This document shows, one piece after another, positions 5,780 to 6,522 of a DNA stretch of 6,522 bases (position 1 is its first letter; the number at the start of each line of letters is the position of its first letter). The DNA lies in the NCBI GenBank assembly GCA_021648425.1, contig JAKISV010000157.1, positions 1-6,522 of the forward strand, read 5' to 3'. This DNA comes from Rhizobiaceae bacterium. GTDB taxonomy: Bacteria; Pseudomonadota; Alphaproteobacteria; Rhizobiales; Rhizobiaceae. Below the pieces are notes generated by a model, which did no database searches, had not been told where the DNA came from, and saw nothing but the letters and a program-made list of their open reading frames with translations. Position numbers and translations under genes: made by a program.

Positions 5780-6522
5780 ATGTTAACTGATGTAACCGAT
5801 CTGCGCGAATTTTATTCCTCTGCCCTGGGCAATGCCAGCAGTAAATCGATTGCCAATGCCCTGTTGGCACTGTGGGGCAACTGCAAAGGCGAGCGGGTAT
5901 TGGGGTTGGGTTATACCACCCCCTGGCTTGACCGTTTTGGCCCTGATTGTGAACGCGTTTTAAATTTTATGCCCGCCGCCCAGGGTGCTGTGCAATGGCC
6001 TTTTGGCAAACCCTCTGCCACCGCTTTAGCCTTTGAAGAAGAACTGCCGCTGGCTGATGCTTCAATTGATCGAATTGTCATGGTGCATTTACTGGAGCAC
6101 AGTGAAAACCCCACTGAAACCCTACGTGAGATTTGGCGTGTATTGGCACCCAACGGCAAACTGTTCATTGTCGTACCCAACCGTCGTGGCCTGTGGGCCC
6201 GTTTTGAACACACACCGTTTGGCACCGGCAGGCCATTTTCCAAAGGTCAGTTAACCGAAATTCTGCGCGCCGCCCTTCTAACACCGGTTTCCTGGTCCGA
6301 TGCTTTGCATTTTCCACCGGGGAAAATCAGCAAGCGCCCGTTTCTTCAAAACAAACTTGAAAAATTCGGCCGCCGTTTCTGGCCGGTTTTTTCCGGTGCA
6401 ATTTTAGTGCAGGCAACCAAAAAACTCTACCAGGGCATTCCAGCCCTTGAGCGTCAGTCCAGAAGGATATTTGTACCTGTCCTGATGCCCCAGGGTTCTT
6501 CACAAACCAAGCAGAATGCAAA
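5780..6522 (+). CDS. Class I SAM-dependent methyltransferase (3'-truncated by window edge)
   Basis: The open frame from the ATG at 5780 runs 247 codons to the right edge without a stop. It has a class I (Rossmann-fold) methyltransferase layout: a helical N-terminus, motif I at ERVLGLGYTTPWL (38-50), an acidic motif-II/III region around LPLADASIDRIVMVHLLEH (89-107), the post-III segment ETLREIWRVLAPNGKLFIV (113-131), and VPNRRGLWAR (132-141). LPLADxSxDxxxxxHxLEH followed by the LREIWRVLxPxG stretch is the common UbiE/Methyltransf_11 pattern. Motif I is degenerate: G-L-G-Y replaces the usual D-x-G-C-G. The C-terminal part (from about 190) is basic and proline-rich, does not resemble a known domain to me, and is incomplete. 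Substrate is unknown. It is divergent from gloB with a 53-bp spacer; the pairing may be conserved but functional linkage is not shown. The start lacks a strong ribosome site, but the next in-frame methionine would remove part of motif I. Confidence 0.85.
   Translation, partial: MLTDVTDLREFYSSALGNASSKSIANALLALWGNCKGERVLGLGYTTPWLDRFGPDCERVLNFMPAAQGAVQWPFGKPSATALAFEEELPLADASIDRIVMVHLLEHSENPTETLREIWRVLAPNGKLFIVVPNRRGLWARFEHTPFGTGRPFSKGQLTEILRAALLTPVSWSDALHFPPGKISKRPFLQNKLEKFGRRFWPVFSGAILVQATKKLYQGIPALERQSRRIFVPVLMPQGSSQTKQNA

Noticed and set aside
5911..6243. Minus-strand open frame opposite the methyltransferase, and another at 6327-6521
   Set aside because: The plus-strand methyltransferase frame is continuous from 5780 to the window edge and carries family motifs; the reverse frames do not.
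1..6522. Search for a defence system, CRISPR array, mobile element, tRNA/rRNA or toxin-antitoxin pair
   Set aside because: No array-like repeats, terminal inverted repeats, integrase/transposase motifs, tRNA-like cloverleaf or small paired genes were seen; coding density is high and all long genes fit metabolic families.

Overview
This is an ordinary chromosomal housekeeping/metabolic segment, with base composition near 50% GC. I judge it most likely to come from an alphaproteobacterium. That placement is inference from overall protein flavour (an alphaproteobacterial-type IspG, a glyoxalase II divergent from a methyltransferase with a GLGY motif, and a histidine phosphatase with an SHP instead of an RHG motif); no rRNA or other marker is present. 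I see no tRNA, rRNA, CRISPR array, insertion sequence, integrase or phage gene.

Layout. Positions 1-4233 hold a leftward (minus-strand) gene run, in transcription order: ispG (MEP isoprenoid pathway), a small histidine-phosphatase-family protein 12 bp behind it, a 108-bp spacer, an acetolactate-synthase-like thiamine-diphosphate enzyme, and 5 bp behind that a class I PLP aminotransferase that runs off the left edge. Positions 4234-4321 are a divergent promoter region. Position 4322 starts a rightward YhhN-family membrane protein that ends in an intrinsic terminator at 4947-4971. That terminator overlaps the end of the convergent minus-strand glyoxalase II gene (4956-5726). A 53-bp AT-rich spacer (5727-5779) separates glyoxalase II from a rightward SAM-dependent methyltransferase that runs off the right edge.

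How the genes fit together. IspG makes HMBPP for isoprenoids. The ThDP enzyme and aminotransferase are tightly spaced and probably co-translated, which suggests one uncharacterised step set in which a 2-oxo acid is made or consumed by transamination and then acted on by ThDP chemistry. Glyoxalase II detoxifies S-lactoylglutathione. The YhhN protein is a predicted lysoplasmalogenase-type integral membrane enzyme. I did not find a convincing novel multi-gene system. The best leads are the histidine phosphatase with altered phosphate-pocket residues, the orphan ThDP enzyme/aminotransferase pair, and the terminator embedded in the gloB stop region.
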